Origin: JAICXG01 sp036825615
GTDB taxonomy: Bacteria > Verrucomicrobiota > Verrucomicrobiia > Chthoniobacterales > UBA10450
Assembly (NCBI GenBank): GCA_036825615.1
Contig: DAISXY010000019.1
Span: forward strand, 13,238 to 77,237
Direction: 5' to 3'
Length of the DNA: 64,000 nt
Shown: positions 25,705 through 34,999 of the stretch, piece after piece
How the letters are laid out: every line of letters starts with the position of its first letter
Position numbering within the stretch: position 1 is the stretch's first letter
The notes under the pieces: model-generated
Told to the model about the DNA's origin: nothing
The model's input: only the letters and a program-made list of their open reading frames with translations
The model's database searches: none
Made by a program: the position numbers and the translations under genes

Positions 25705-26922
25705 CTACCTTTGCGCGATCTCGCGCACCCCGTCAATTAGCCATTGCACCTCCTCGCCGGTCGTGTAACAGGCGCACCCGGCGCGGACGAGACCGTCGGG
25801 CACAAGACCGAGCCGTTCCACGACCGTGGCCGCATAGAAGTCACCGTCGGAGACGAAGACGGCCCGCTCAGCCAGTTGCCGTGCTACTTCTCGGGCCGAT
25901 TTTCGCGCGACCGTGAAGGCAAGCGTCGGCGTGCGCGCTTCCTCGGGCGAAGGTCCGTATAGAGTTACTTCTTTGATTGCGTTCAAGTCATTCCAAAGTT
26001 GCCTAACGAGCGTAAGACCGCGCTGGTGCAAATCGGCAAAAGCTGCGCGCAAGCTCGCGCGGCGCGAGCCATCGGGAGCAAGCGAGGCAAGGAAGTCGAC
26101 CGCAGCAGCAGCGCCGGCAATGCCTTCGTGATTTTGCGTGCCGGTTTCGGCCCGCTCCGGGGCGGTATTTGGGGCCGGCGCGAGCTTTGGAAAATCGAGT
26201 TCGGAGAGTGACTCTTCCCGAGCGTAGAGAACGCCGATATGCGGGCCATAGAACTTGTAAGCCGAGCAGCTGAGGAAATCGCAATTGATCTCGCGCACAT
26301 CAACGAGCTGATGCGGGGCGTAATGGACCGCATCGACAAAGATCAACGCGCCGGCCGCGTGGGCCATGTCCGCGGCGCGCCGGACATCGGTGATGGTGCC
26401 GAGCGCATTGGACGCGGCGCCGATCGCGATGAGTCTGGTGCGAGAATTAAGCTGCTCGGCAAAGTGTTGCCAATCGAGCTGGCCAGTCTCGGGAATCATC
26501 CGTGCAACTCGAATCGTGACTCCGCGCTCTTTTTCCAAGGCACGCCAGGGGGCGATATTCGCGTGATGATCAAGCTCAGTGACGACGATCTCATCGCCGG
26601 GCCCATAACCGCGGCCAAGCGCGCGGGCGAGATGAAAGGTAAGAGTCGTCATGTTTGCCCCAAAGACTATCTCCTCCGGGGAGGCGTTGAGGAAGTCCGC
26701 CAGCGCGGCGCGGGAGCGGGCGATGATTTCGTCCGTCTCGCAGCTAGTAGGAAAAGCCCAATGCGTGTTGGCATTGTGATGGAGGAGATAGTCGCGCATG
26801 GCAGCAACGACCGCGTTGGGAACCTGGGTCCCGCCCGGGCCGTCGAAGTAAGCCACCGGATAACCGCGATGCACCCGCTGCAAGGCGGGAAAATGCTGCC
26901 TGATTTTGAAATCAGCGGTCAT
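25705..26922 (-). CDS. class V aminotransferase / cysteine desulfurase-like protein
   Basis: A 405-aa PLP enzyme of the cysteine-desulfurase-like subgroup related to SufS. Visible parts are FDGPGGTQVP at the N-terminus, NANTHWAF, ELDHHANIAPW, ASNALGTI, the cofactor Asp in FVDAVHYAPH, and the PLP lysine Lys223 in SCSAYKFYGPH. The C-terminus ends with a region rich in small residues and a Cys (VRAGCACYTTGEE). No suf or isc partner genes are near, so it is more likely a stand-alone member of the subgroup with unknown substrate than a committed Fe-S cluster enzyme. It heads the small operon with DUF427 and Nudix genes. Confidence 0.88.
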   Translation of the reverse strand: MTADFKIRQHFPALQRVHRGYPVAYFDGPGGTQVPNAVVAAMRDYLLHHNANTHWAFPTSCETDEIIARSRAALADFLNASPEEIVFGANMTTLTFHLARALGRGYGPGDEIVVTELDHHANIAPWRALEKERGVTIRVARMIPETGQLDWQHFAEQLNSRTRLIAIGAASNALGTITDVRRAADMAHAAGALIFVDAVHYAPHQLVDVREINCDFLSCSAYKFYGPHIGVLYAREESLSELDFPKLAPAPNTAPERAETGTQNHEGIAGAAAAVDFLASLAPDGSRRASLRAAFADLHQRGLTLVRQLWNDLNAIKEVTLYGPSPEEARTPTLAFTVARKSAREVARQLAERAVFVSDGDFYAATVVERLGLVPDGLVRAGCACYTTGEEVQWLIDGVREIAQR

Positions 26923-26973
26923 CTCTCACTCTTAGCCGATCTTTTGAGCTTCAACAGGAGGAATTCACCTCCA

Positions 26974-27011
26974 AAAAGAGCGGGGCCAGCGCCGAGAGCA
27001 GCGCTGGCCCC
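26974..27011 (-). terminator. Rho-independent terminator of the beta-propeller gene
   Basis: A perfect 11-base stem, GGGGCCAGCGC at 26982-26992 and GCGCTGGCCCC at 27001-27011, with an 8-base loop. On the minus strand it is followed by CTCTTTTTGG, a short T-tract. It lies 25 bases past the stop of the beta-propeller gene at 27036 and separates it from the aminotransferase start at 26922. Confidence 0.85.
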
Positions 27012-27035
27012 GAAAGACCGAAGCAGTTTGCAGGG

Positions 27036-28940
27036 CTATTTTGCCGGGGTGGGAGCGGCGACGTGGTAGAGCTCGACCAAAGCCACCCCCGTTCCGCCGT
27101 TCACACCCATAGCGATGGCGGTGTACTGACCGGGAATAAGGTTGGCAAAGATTGCCGCTTCGTTGTCGTCGCTCGGCTGGAGGCCCGTGTTCTTTACGTC
27201 CTGCACACCGTCGAAATCCTGCCAGTTATCATTGTCCGCAATAACGAAGCCATCCGCGTTAAGCATTTGAAGCGTAGGATCGGCGAGCGGATCGGTAACA
27301 CCAGAGGTGGCGAGCGAAGGCCCAAGCGCCCGGACCACGACACTGCTGTTTATGCTACTGTTATCGCTGGGTCCGACGATTATGCCGCCGATCAGAACAT
27401 CTTCGGTCGTGCCCACAATCCCGCGCGTGCTCATATTGCCGAGCTCAGTTGGAGTGCTGTCAGTGTCGAGGTCGTAGATTTCAACCAGACCAACTCCGGT
27501 AGTATCTCCGCTGCCGCGCATGACCGCGGTGTATGCTCCATCGTTCGTGGCATCGCGCACGGCCAGGTTGGCGATGATAATGGATTCCGAATCGCTGATC
27601 ATAACCTGGCTACCAGTAAGTCCGAACATATCCAAATTGTTCGCCGTGATGATTGCCTTGTCCGCGTCGCTGTTATCCATCCAGTTATCGTTGGTCGCGA
27701 TGATCGCTCCGGTTGAGTCATGCAGTTCGAGCACCGGGTCGGCCAGAGTATCTGTGACTCCGAAGCTACCGAGCGAGGGACCAATTGCCCGGATGGCGAT
27801 CGTCTTGGTGGCAGTGACCGACGCAACTTTGCTGGACGGGATCGCGTCGGTGAGAATAAAGCCACCGATCGCGATGTCGTCGCCAGTTTGCACATCGACT
27901 CGGGTGGAAAGGTTGAGCGGCTTGCCCAGCGGTGTAGGCGTTGGACTCGGCGTTGGCGTTGGGCTTGGTGTCGGCGTAGGCGTTCCGCTCGGGGTCGGAG
28001 TCGGCGTAGGTGTGGGATCTGGGCCCGAGTTGCTCTCGAAAACAACAAAATTCGGACTGCCGCCAGTGGCAAAGACGACCGGACTGCCGGCGGTCGGTAC
28101 CCTGAAAATTGTGCTGGCACCGGGATCGGCAACATAGATACCAGAAGCGACGCCCGGCACTCCTGAGGGAACAAAGGCGATGCCTTGCGGGGTAGTGAAT
28201 CCGGTAGCGACTTCAGTCCTTGAGGAGCCATCAGACGCTAGCTTGATCAACATTCCCGCCTCGGTGGTCGCGTAAACCCCGAGGGCAACAGGATCAACCC
28301 CAACCGCGTGGGTTACATCAGCGGGTTCCGGGTCGATATCGATCGGCACCGCATCCTTGGCCGGATCGAGGCGGAAGACCGATTCAGCGTTGCTGATGAA
28401 CTTGGTGAGAAAGCCGCTTTGATCAAATGCGTGCACATCGACTCCGATTGGAGCGGTGATGATAAGGGCAATCGTGGTCCCCGATCCATCAATCGCGAAG
28501 CGCGTGATGCGATTGGCTCCATTTTCCGCGACAACGATATCGCCACCGTCCACCGCGAGGCCAGTCGGGCGATTTAAACCGCTACCGCCGGCCGCCGGGG
28601 CGAAAGTCGTTCGGTTGCCGCTCCGATCATAGCGGTAGATAACGCCGCTGGTTGCACCGCCATCGCCTTGATCGGCAACATAGAAGTAAGCTGCACTCGT
28701 ATCGCTTGCCTGATGAAAAGTGATGCCCTGCGGACTAACCAGGCCGGTCGCAAAGGTATGCGGTGTTCCGTCTGGTGAGTAGCGAATGACCGAGCCACTG
28801 GCCAGATCAGTAACATAGAGATCGCCCGGGTCGCTGTAGGACTTGGGCGCGAATGTGAATTGAGTCGCCAGGCCAATGAAGGCGGCGGCGAGCAGCCTAA
28901 CGAGAGGCCGGAGTGATGTCTGCGAGTGATGCAAGACCAT
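27036..28940 (-). CDS. secreted beta-propeller protein with PT linker and two repeated C-terminal modules
   Basis: A 634-aa exported protein. An N-terminal signal or anchor (VRLLAAAFIGLATQF) precedes an NHL/SMP-30-like propeller of about 270 residues with repeated blocks such as FATGLVSPQGITF and GLNRPTGLAVDGG. A Pro/Thr/Ser linker follows, then two copies of a 125-residue beta module. Each copy has an I-R-A-I/L-G-P-S-L core, an L-A-D-P-x-L-x-x-x-x block and a T-A-(I/V)-x-x-G-x end (IRAIGPSL and VRALGPSL). A paralogue with the same architecture is next door. The modules look like surface adhesion or matrix domains. I know of similar proteins in many copies in verrucomicrobial soil genomes, without a proven role. 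Confidence 0.8.
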   Translation of the reverse strand: MVLHHSQTSLRPLVRLLAAAFIGLATQFTFAPKSYSDPGDLYVTDLASGSVIRYSPDGTPHTFATGLVSPQGITFHQASDTSAAYFYVADQGDGGATSGVIYRYDRSGNRTTFAPAAGGSGLNRPTGLAVDGGDIVVAENGANRITRFAIDGSGTTIALIITAPIGVDVHAFDQSGFLTKFISNAESVFRLDPAKDAVPIDIDPEPADVTHAVGVDPVALGVYATTEAGMLIKLASDGSSRTEVATGFTTPQGIAFVPSGVPGVASGIYVADPGASTIFRVPTAGSPVVFATGGSPNFVVFESNSGPDPTPTPTPTPSGTPTPTPSPTPTPSPTPTPLGKPLNLSTRVDVQTGDDIAIGGFILTDAIPSSKVASVTATKTIAIRAIGPSLGSFGVTDTLADPVLELHDSTGAIIATNDNWMDNSDADKAIITANNLDMFGLTGSQVMISDSESIIIANLAVRDATNDGAYTAVMRGSGDTTGVGLVEIYDLDTDSTPTELGNMSTRGIVGTTEDVLIGGIIVGPSDNSSINSSVVVRALGPSLATSGVTDPLADPTLQMLNADGFVIADNDNWQDFDGVQDVKNTGLQPSDDNEAAIFANLIPGQYTAIAMGVNGGTGVALVELYHVAAPTPAK

Positions 28941-29182
28941 AGTGGTATCGTTTTTTGGTTAGTTATTCCCCTGGAGCGTGTCTGTTTCCCCGTGGCAGCG
29001 CTTTTTATACTGAGTATATTTTTGCGCAGCCGCGATACTGACCGTTTTCAGTAAAATTGTCCATAGGAATTTTTTTACTCGAAGCAGTCCCCGGGCCAAG
29101 GGAACCCGAAAACCCGCGTTGCGGCCGCCATACGAGGAGATTTGGAGCGCTCGGGGCGACCGGCAGCCGCGAAATACCCGGC

Positions 29183-30811
29183 CTACTGCACGTGGTAGAC
29201 TTCTACCAAGGCAACTCCCACTGTGCCCTCCTTGCCAGTGACGATTGCGGTGTAGGGGCCGCCCATGAGGTTGGCAAGGATTGCAGATTCCCGCGGGTCT
29301 TGCGGGGCAAGGCCGGTCGCGGTGATTTCGGTTTCGGCAGTGTCGGCCCAGTCATCGTTGGAGGCGATCAGCTCGCCGTTACCGTCGTGGAGCTCGAGCA
29401 TCGGATCCTGAAGCGGATTTGGAACCGGGGTTGATGCATTTGCCAACGACGGTCCGATCGCCCGGATTACGACGCGTGCGGCGTCGGCCGGTTGGATGAT
29501 GAACCCGCCGATCATGGAGTTATCGCCCTGATCAACGAAGCCTCGGGTACTGATGTTGCCAAGCTCGTTTCGGGAGATGGCCGGGTCGGGCTGAAGATCG
29601 TAGGCCTCGACCATGGCAATGCCGACCCCGCCATTTTTGCCGGAAAGAATTGCGGTATAAGAGCCGGGATCCAGGGTCGCAATGATAGCCGATTCCCGGT
29701 CATCGCTCGGCGCAATGCCACTGTCTTCGATCTCCTGTTCCTGATCCGAGCGCCAGTCGTCGTTCGTCATGACGCTGCCATCGGGGAAGTGCAACTCCAA
29801 GACTGGGTCTTCCAAGACACCGGTCATAGGGTCCGACCCGCCGGCGAGCGAAGGTCCGATACCACGTAAGAGCACTTGGCGCGGTTGATCTCCAGTAATG
29901 ATGAAGCCAGCGATGAGGACATTATCGCCGGTGAGCGCGCGCAGACGGGTGGAGATATTGAGCAATTTGCCCGGCAGGATAGTTTCGAAAGCCAGATAAT
30001 TGGGATTGAATCCAGTGGCAAAAATCGACTCCGTGCCGGTGGGAGTAAATTCATGAATGTTTCCCTCGGTTGAATCGGCGACGAATAGATTGCCGACGCC
30101 TTCCTCCTGATCGCTGTAGCGTCGCGGACGAAAAGCCATCCCGTGCGGATCGGTCAATCCTGAGGCAAATGTGCCGGTGGTCATGCCATCGGCCGAAACA
30201 CGCACGATTTCACCGGCGTCGGTGCTGACAAAAGACTCAAAGAGATTATCTACGGCCACGCCGCGGCTGCCGGTGATCGGGACGACGGTGGAATTGCTGT
30301 TTTCATCAATAATGGTGAGCCCGGAGTCATTGACGACATAGGTATTGGGGAGAGTGAAATTGAGATCCCGCGGCGCTGAGATCGACTTGAATAGTGTCAT
30401 CGAACCATCGGGTTCGATATGGCTGACCTCATCGGCCCCCTCCTCCGAGACCGCGATCGCCAGACCCGGCACGGCCATTCCCACCGGATCGGCTAAACCG
30501 CTCGCGAAAGTCGTCCGGGTCCCGTCCGCGGTGAACTTGTAGATGTTCCCGCTACCCTGGTCGGCGACGAAAAGATTTCCGAACTGATCGAAGGCGAGGC
30601 CCTGCGGGTTGTTAAGGCCAGTGGCAAACGTCCGCGTCGAGCCATCGAGCGCGTAAACGACGATCGAATTATTGACCGCATCGGTCGCAAAGAGATCGCC
30701 AGCGGCAGCATGAACTTTCCCGCCGGCCGCGGCCATCAGGCTGGCCACGCTACACAATGCGATCCCAAGACGGCACAATTTCCCTAGCAAAATAATTTCC
30801 CTAATCATCAT
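29183..30811 (-). CDS. secreted beta-propeller protein, paralogue with two C-terminal modules
   Basis: A 542-aa paralogue of the preceding gene. Signal peptide of about 30 residues (LGIALCSVASLMAAAGG), then a propeller with FATGLNNPQGLAFDQFGNL and FASGLADPVGMAVPG, then two modules starting LLNISTRLRALTGDNVLIAGF and ISTRGFVDQGDNSMIGGF. Each has an R-x-I-G-P-S-L core and ends with T-A-I-(L/V)-x-G-K. There is no PT linker between propeller and modules, unlike its neighbour. A 242-base gap separates the two genes, so they may be transcribed apart. The pair probably arose by tandem duplication. Confidence 0.8.
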   Translation of the reverse strand: MMIREIILLGKLCRLGIALCSVASLMAAAGGKVHAAAGDLFATDAVNNSIVVYALDGSTRTFATGLNNPQGLAFDQFGNLFVADQGSGNIYKFTADGTRTTFASGLADPVGMAVPGLAIAVSEEGADEVSHIEPDGSMTLFKSISAPRDLNFTLPNTYVVNDSGLTIIDENSNSTVVPITGSRGVAVDNLFESFVSTDAGEIVRVSADGMTTGTFASGLTDPHGMAFRPRRYSDQEEGVGNLFVADSTEGNIHEFTPTGTESIFATGFNPNYLAFETILPGKLLNISTRLRALTGDNVLIAGFIITGDQPRQVLLRGIGPSLAGGSDPMTGVLEDPVLELHFPDGSVMTNDDWRSDQEQEIEDSGIAPSDDRESAIIATLDPGSYTAILSGKNGGVGIAMVEAYDLQPDPAISRNELGNISTRGFVDQGDNSMIGGFIIQPADAARVVIRAIGPSLANASTPVPNPLQDPMLELHDGNGELIASNDDWADTAETEITATGLAPQDPRESAILANLMGGPYTAIVTGKEGTVGVALVEVYHVQ

Positions 30812-30989
30812 CTGTTCCCGTTATTCCAGCTCCAATTTCTGTGATAGTAATAACATTCCAACGTGATCGTCTACCTTTCTGTTTAGTTAGGGCGCAGTAT
30901 GATTTTGCCATTGGCTTTCGGGCGCAGCGCTGTCCTTTGTTGGCATTTCTTTGATTTGTCACGGCCGGTTTCCGAGCCACTTTAATCCA

Positions 30990-31406
30990 ATGACAAATGC
31001 CGGCGTTTCAGTTCAAAGCGCAACCCAGCTTTCGGTCTTTCTCGGCAACCGCCCCGGCGCGCTTGCGCGCGTCTGTGCGGAGCTGGCTGCGGCGCAAATC
31101 AACATTCACGCGCTCGCGACTTCGGACACGATCGATCACGCGGTGGTGCGCATGGTGGTGAGCGACCCGACCAAAGCACTCATGCTTCTCGGCGAACGCG
31201 GCGTGCTCGCGCTGGAGAATGACGTGCTCATGATTGAGAGCAATAACGAACCGGGAACCCTTGGCGGGATCGCGGAACGGCTGGCGCGCGCCGGGATTAA
31301 CATTGAGTACGCCTATCTTGCCTCAGCGCCGAGAGCGGCGGAGGGCCTGATGATTCTCCGGCCATCCAATGTCGAGAAGGCAGAGCGCGCCCTGCGCGAT
31401 CTGTAG
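30990..31406 (+). CDS. tandem ACT-domain protein
   Basis: A 138-aa protein made of two ACT domains. The first begins LSVFLGNRPGALARVCAELA with the Gly/Pro/Gly turn typical of amino-acid-binding ACT sites. The second is NNEPGTLGGIAERLARAGINIEYAY. No catalytic domain is attached. Such stand-alone pairs often sense amino acids or partner with phenylacetate-CoA ligases, but no such ligase is adjacent. The ATG at 30990 (MTNAGVSVQSA) is preferred over the frame-open ATG at 30951, because the earlier 13 residues (MICHGRFPSHFNP) do not resemble the family. Confidence 0.85.
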   Translation: MTNAGVSVQSATQLSVFLGNRPGALARVCAELAAAQINIHALATSDTIDHAVVRMVVSDPTKALMLLGERGVLALENDVLMIESNNEPGTLGGIAERLARAGINIEYAYLASAPRAAEGLMILRPSNVEKAERALRDL

Positions 31407-31526
31407 CAGCCCCTCGGGCGGAGGCTGGTCCCAGCGCGCGGAGGAACCGCCTCTGCCATCTAGCCATCCGCGCTTGCAAAGCGCCTGCATCTTGCGCGCG
31501 GCGCTCCTCTCGACGAAACTCGTCGG

Positions 31527-31973
31527 GTGAAAACCTTGCGCCCAATTCTTCTCCTCGTCGCCGCTCTTCTCCTCAGCCTCTCCGCGGCGCAAGCCGAAAA
31601 TAATTGGCTGACTGATTTTCCGAAAGCGCAGGCGGAAGCCAAAACCCAGCACAAACTGCTCCTGGTCAATTTCACCGGCTCGGATTGGTGCCCCTGGTGT
31701 CTGCGCCTGGAGCGGGAAGTCTTCGCCAAACCGGAATTTCAAAATTACGCGAAGGACCACCTTGTCCTCTTCATGGCCGATTTCCCGCGCGCCAAATCGC
31801 TGAGCACTGAGGTGCGCAAACAGAATCGGGAGCTTGCGGAGCGCTTCAGCGTCGAGGGCTTTCCGACCATCATTGTCCTGAACGCGGAGGGCAAACCGAT
31901 CGCCGAACTGGGTTATCTGCCCGGCGGCGCGACCGCTTTCGTCGACCAGCTGAAAAAATTGCCGCAAAGCTGA
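31527..31973 (+). CDS. exported thioredoxin-like protein
   Basis: A 148-aa thioredoxin-fold protein with a Sec signal peptide (RPILLLVAALLLSLSAAQA). The active site is CPWC in TGSDWCPWCLRLE, and the cis-proline is in VEGFPTIIVL. The VNFTGSDWCPWC context is that of thioredoxin_7 or DsbD-gamma-like periplasmic reductases rather than cytoplasmic thioredoxin (WCGPC). It could reduce periplasmic disulfides or assist cytochrome maturation. It is convergent with the hybrid kinase, with two octamer copies in the 57-base gap. Confidence 0.88.
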   Translation: MKTLRPILLLVAALLLSLSAAQAENNWLTDFPKAQAEAKTQHKLLLVNFTGSDWCPWCLRLEREVFAKPEFQNYAKDHLVLFMADFPRAKSLSTEVRKQNRELAERFSVEGFPTIIVLNAEGKPIAELGYLPGGATAFVDQLKKLPQS

Positions 31974-32030
31974 TCGGCGCCTAACGAATCGCTGGAGCGC
32001 GGCTTTTGCCTAACGACTGAATCCGACGCG

Positions 32031-33923
32031 CTAAGCTGGCTTCGTTTCCAGCAGCGCCTTGTCGAGCGCGTCCGCCAGCTCCCGGCGGGTGAACGGCTTC
32101 GGGAGCGCGCCGCGAAATCCATAGGAAAGAAATTCGGAGAGCGCGGCTTCATCGGAATATCCGCTGCAAATGATGGCGTTGACTTCCGGGTCGATGTGAC
32201 GGAGGCGCTCGATTGTCTCCACTCCGCCGAGCCCGCCGCGCACAGTTGCGTCGAGAATGACAGCGCGGAAGCGTTCTCCTTTGCGCGCCGCCCGTTCATA
32301 GAGCCGCACCGCTTCCGATCCGTCGGGTACGGCTGTGACTTCGTAGCCCATGCTGGCAAGCAACTCGGAAGTCAGCTCACGGATCGCAGACTCATCGTCC
32401 ATGACCAGGATGCGCTGCTGGTTACAGCCGAGGCAATGGTCGTTAGGCTGGAACAGATCGGTTACGACCTTGCCGGTCGCGGCCGGGAGGTAAAAGGCGA
32501 AGGTTGCGCCCGCGGCCGAATTCTTTTCCAAATGGAGCAATCCGCCGTGCTTGCGAATAATCGAGTAACTGATCGCAAGCCCCAGCCCGCTCGAAGTCGG
32601 CTTGGTTGTAAAGTAAGGATCGAAAATTTTACCGCCCAGATCCGACGGCACCCCCGGCCCGTGATCGCTGATCGCAACCTTGATGTAACGTCCGGGTGAA
32701 AGCGCCAGGCCGCTCTCCGCGCCGAGTTGGAGATTCTCGGCGCAAATTTCGATGCAGCCGCCGTTCGGCATGGCTTCGCGCGCGTTGAGGATGATGGCGT
32801 TGATCACCTGTTGGATCTGGCCGGCATCGATCTCCGCTTTGCCGAGGTGGTCTTCGATCTCGATACTGGCGCGCAGTTTCGAGCCGTGGAGGCAGAAATC
32901 GACCGCATGCTGGAGCAGCTGCGCAATCGACGAGACTTTTTTCAACGGCGCGCCGCCCTTGGAAAAGGTGAGCAATTGGCTGGAGAGGCGGGCGGCGTGT
33001 TGCGCCGCCTGGCCAGCCCGGCCCAGGTAATTGAGGAGGTTGCCGCTGTTGCCGGGTGCTTCGAGCTGGGCGAGGCCGATGTTGCCCGAGATCACGGTCA
33101 GAATGTTGTTGAGATCATGGGCGATCCCGCCGGCAAGTGTGCCTAACGACTCCAGCTTGCTCGTCGTCAGCCGTTCGTCTTCCGCCCGTTTGCGTTCGCT
33201 GATGTCGCGGAAGAAGACGGAAATCCCACCGCCGCTGGGGTAGGAGTTCACTTCAAACCAGGATTTCTTTTTCGGATCGAGGGCTTCGAATTCAATCGCC
33301 ACCTGTTCGTGCATGATCTTGCGATAGTTCTCCTCGAAGATGGTGCCGGAGAGGCCCGGGAATTTCTCCCAGAGATTTTGCCCGAGGAGCGTCTCGCGCC
33401 GCGCGCCGAGCATTTGTTCCGCTTCGGCGTTGAGGTAAGTGAAATTCCAATTCGGATCGACGGCGAAAAAGCCGTCGCTCGTTTTTTCGAGGATGTCCGA
33501 CATGCGCCGGGCCGATTCCTGGAGTGCGACACGACTCTGATTGCGCTCCTGCAATTCCTGGATGTGCCGCTCGGCGACGGAGAGGCGAACGTTAAGCCGG
33601 CGCGCGTCGAGCGGTTTTGTGAGGTAATCGTTCGCCCCGGCGGCGAGCGCCTGTTCGAGGTCCTCCGGTTCCGACCGCGCCGTCACGAGAAGGATATACA
33701 TCTCGTCGCCATCGGGTCGGGCGCGAAGGTGGCGGCAAAGCTCGACGCCGCTCTTCCCCGGCAACATCCAGTCGAGGATGAGGAATGGAAATTTCGCGCG
33801 CGCAAGATCGGCCTCCGCTTCCTCGGCGCTGGCGCGGGCGACGACTTCATGGCCGCGCCGCTCGATCAGGCGCGACAGATTGAGCCGGCTCTCGGGGTGG
33901 TCCTCGATGAGCAAGATCTTCAT
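32031..33923 (-). CDS. hybrid sensor histidine kinase (REC-PAS-HisKA-HATPase-REC)
   Basis: A cytoplasmic hybrid kinase with no membrane helix. From the N-terminus: a receiver domain with phospho-acceptor Asp in LILDWMLPG; a PAS domain (DGFFAVDPNWNFTYLN); a HisKA domain with the His in LAGGIAHDLNNIL; an ATPase with the N-box (INAIILNAREA) and G-boxes (DHGPGVP, SSGLGLAI); and a second receiver whose LDATVRGG holds the acceptor Asp. This is a multistep phosphorelay layout, probably with an external phosphotransfer partner. The ATG at 33923 (MKILLIEDHPE) begins the receiver fold exactly; the frame extends 31 residues further but those look non-coding. Signal unknown. Confidence 0.9.
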   Translation of the reverse strand: MKILLIEDHPESRLNLSRLIERRGHEVVARASAEEAEADLARAKFPFLILDWMLPGKSGVELCRHLRARPDGDEMYILLVTARSEPEDLEQALAAGANDYLTKPLDARRLNVRLSVAERHIQELQERNQSRVALQESARRMSDILEKTSDGFFAVDPNWNFTYLNAEAEQMLGARRETLLGQNLWEKFPGLSGTIFEENYRKIMHEQVAIEFEALDPKKKSWFEVNSYPSGGGISVFFRDISERKRAEDERLTTSKLESLGTLAGGIAHDLNNILTVISGNIGLAQLEAPGNSGNLLNYLGRAGQAAQHAARLSSQLLTFSKGGAPLKKVSSIAQLLQHAVDFCLHGSKLRASIEIEDHLGKAEIDAGQIQQVINAIILNAREAMPNGGCIEICAENLQLGAESGLALSPGRYIKVAISDHGPGVPSDLGGKIFDPYFTTKPTSSGLGLAISYSIIRKHGGLLHLEKNSAAGATFAFYLPAATGKVVTDLFQPNDHCLGCNQQRILVMDDESAIRELTSELLASMGYEVTAVPDGSEAVRLYERAARKGERFRAVILDATVRGGLGGVETIERLRHIDPEVNAIICSGYSDEAALSEFLSYGFRGALPKPFTRRELADALDKALLETKPA

Positions 33924-34121
33924 GCTTGTAGGAGAAGCGCTGCCATTTTCACCGTTGCGGGAATGCGCTCCGCAGCGCCACTCCGTTGTTCCTTTAGGGA
34001 GCAGATTGACTGCCACATCCGCGGCGAAAAAAGCCTTTTTGCGGCCGAGCCGGTGTCGCTTGCGTCGCGCTCCTTGCGTTGCCTTCCCGCTCTGCTACGT
34101 ACGCGGCGGGAATAACCACCT

Positions 34122-34991
34122 GTGACATCATTGCATTTCGCTTCGACTCGCCGGCTCCGCTGGCGCGCTCTTGTTTGTCTTTTCTTCGCGAGCGTGCTGC
34201 GCGCGCAAACGCCCGCCCCCGCAGCCGTTGCACCGGCCACAATGTCTCCCTCGCCTTCGGCTTCGGCGCCCCCGGCGATCACCTACAGCGCGGTCCACGT
34301 CAATGGTCCCTACATCGCCATGACCTTCGATGACGGGCCGAGCGAAAAGCTCACCCCCGAATTGCTCGACATCCTTGCCGCGCATCACATCCACGCAACC
34401 TTCTTCGTTATCGGCCAAAACGCCGCCGCCCATCCCGAGATCCTCCAGCGCGCCGTCCGTGAAGGTCACGAGATCGGCAACCACAGCTGGACGCACCCGG
34501 CTTTCGCGAAAATGTCAGACGCTCGGGTGCGGGCCGAACTCCAGAAGACAGATGACGCCATCCGAGCGGCGTTGGGCGGCCGGCCGGTTCTGATGCGGCC
34601 CCCCTACGGCTCGATCACGCCGCGACAAAAACGCTGGATTAACGAGGAGTTCGGTTATCGCATCATTCTTTGGGATGTTGACCCCCTCGATTGGAAACGG
34701 CCCGGGCCGGCCGTAATCACAAGCCGAATCGTGAAGGAAACACGCCCCGGCTCGATCATCCTTTCACATGACATTCACCCGGGGACGATCAAAGCCATGC
34801 CGGCCACCTTCGATGCGCTGCAGGCGAAGGGGTTCAAATTTGTCACCGTCTCGGAGTTGATCGCCATGGGCACGCCGATGCCGCCGAAACAAACTGGTTG
34901 GGAAGGCCCGACGCCGGAGTCCTCTCCGGCTAATGTCTCGCCCACCCCGGCGGCGACTGCTTCGCCGGCGCAAAACCCACGATCACATTGA
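34122..34991 (+). CDS. exported polysaccharide deacetylase (NodB/CE4 family)
   Basis: A 289-aa metal-dependent deacetylase acting on N-acetylated cell-wall or exopolysaccharides. The N-terminal hydrophobic segment (LVCLFFASVLRAQ) is a signal peptide, followed by a Pro/Ala/Ser linker. The NodB motifs are in order: TFDDGP with the metal Asp, HSWTHP with two metal-binding His, RPPYG, DVDPLDWK, and LSHDIH. The C-terminus is Pro/Thr-rich. The next gene's ATG lies 9 bases past this stop, so the two are probably cotranscribed. The start could also be a later in-frame codon nearer the signal peptide; Met1 is kept as the first ATG. Confidence 0.9.
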   Translation: MTSLHFASTRRLRWRALVCLFFASVLRAQTPAPAAVAPATMSPSPSASAPPAITYSAVHVNGPYIAMTFDDGPSEKLTPELLDILAAHHIHATFFVIGQNAAAHPEILQRAVREGHEIGNHSWTHPAFAKMSDARVRAELQKTDDAIRAALGGRPVLMRPPYGSITPRQKRWINEEFGYRIILWDVDPLDWKRPGPAVITSRIVKETRPGSIILSHDIHPGTIKAMPATFDALQAKGFKFVTVSELIAMGTPMPPKQTGWEGPTPESSPANVSPTPAATASPAQNPRSH

Positions 34992-34999
34992 GGAGCGGC

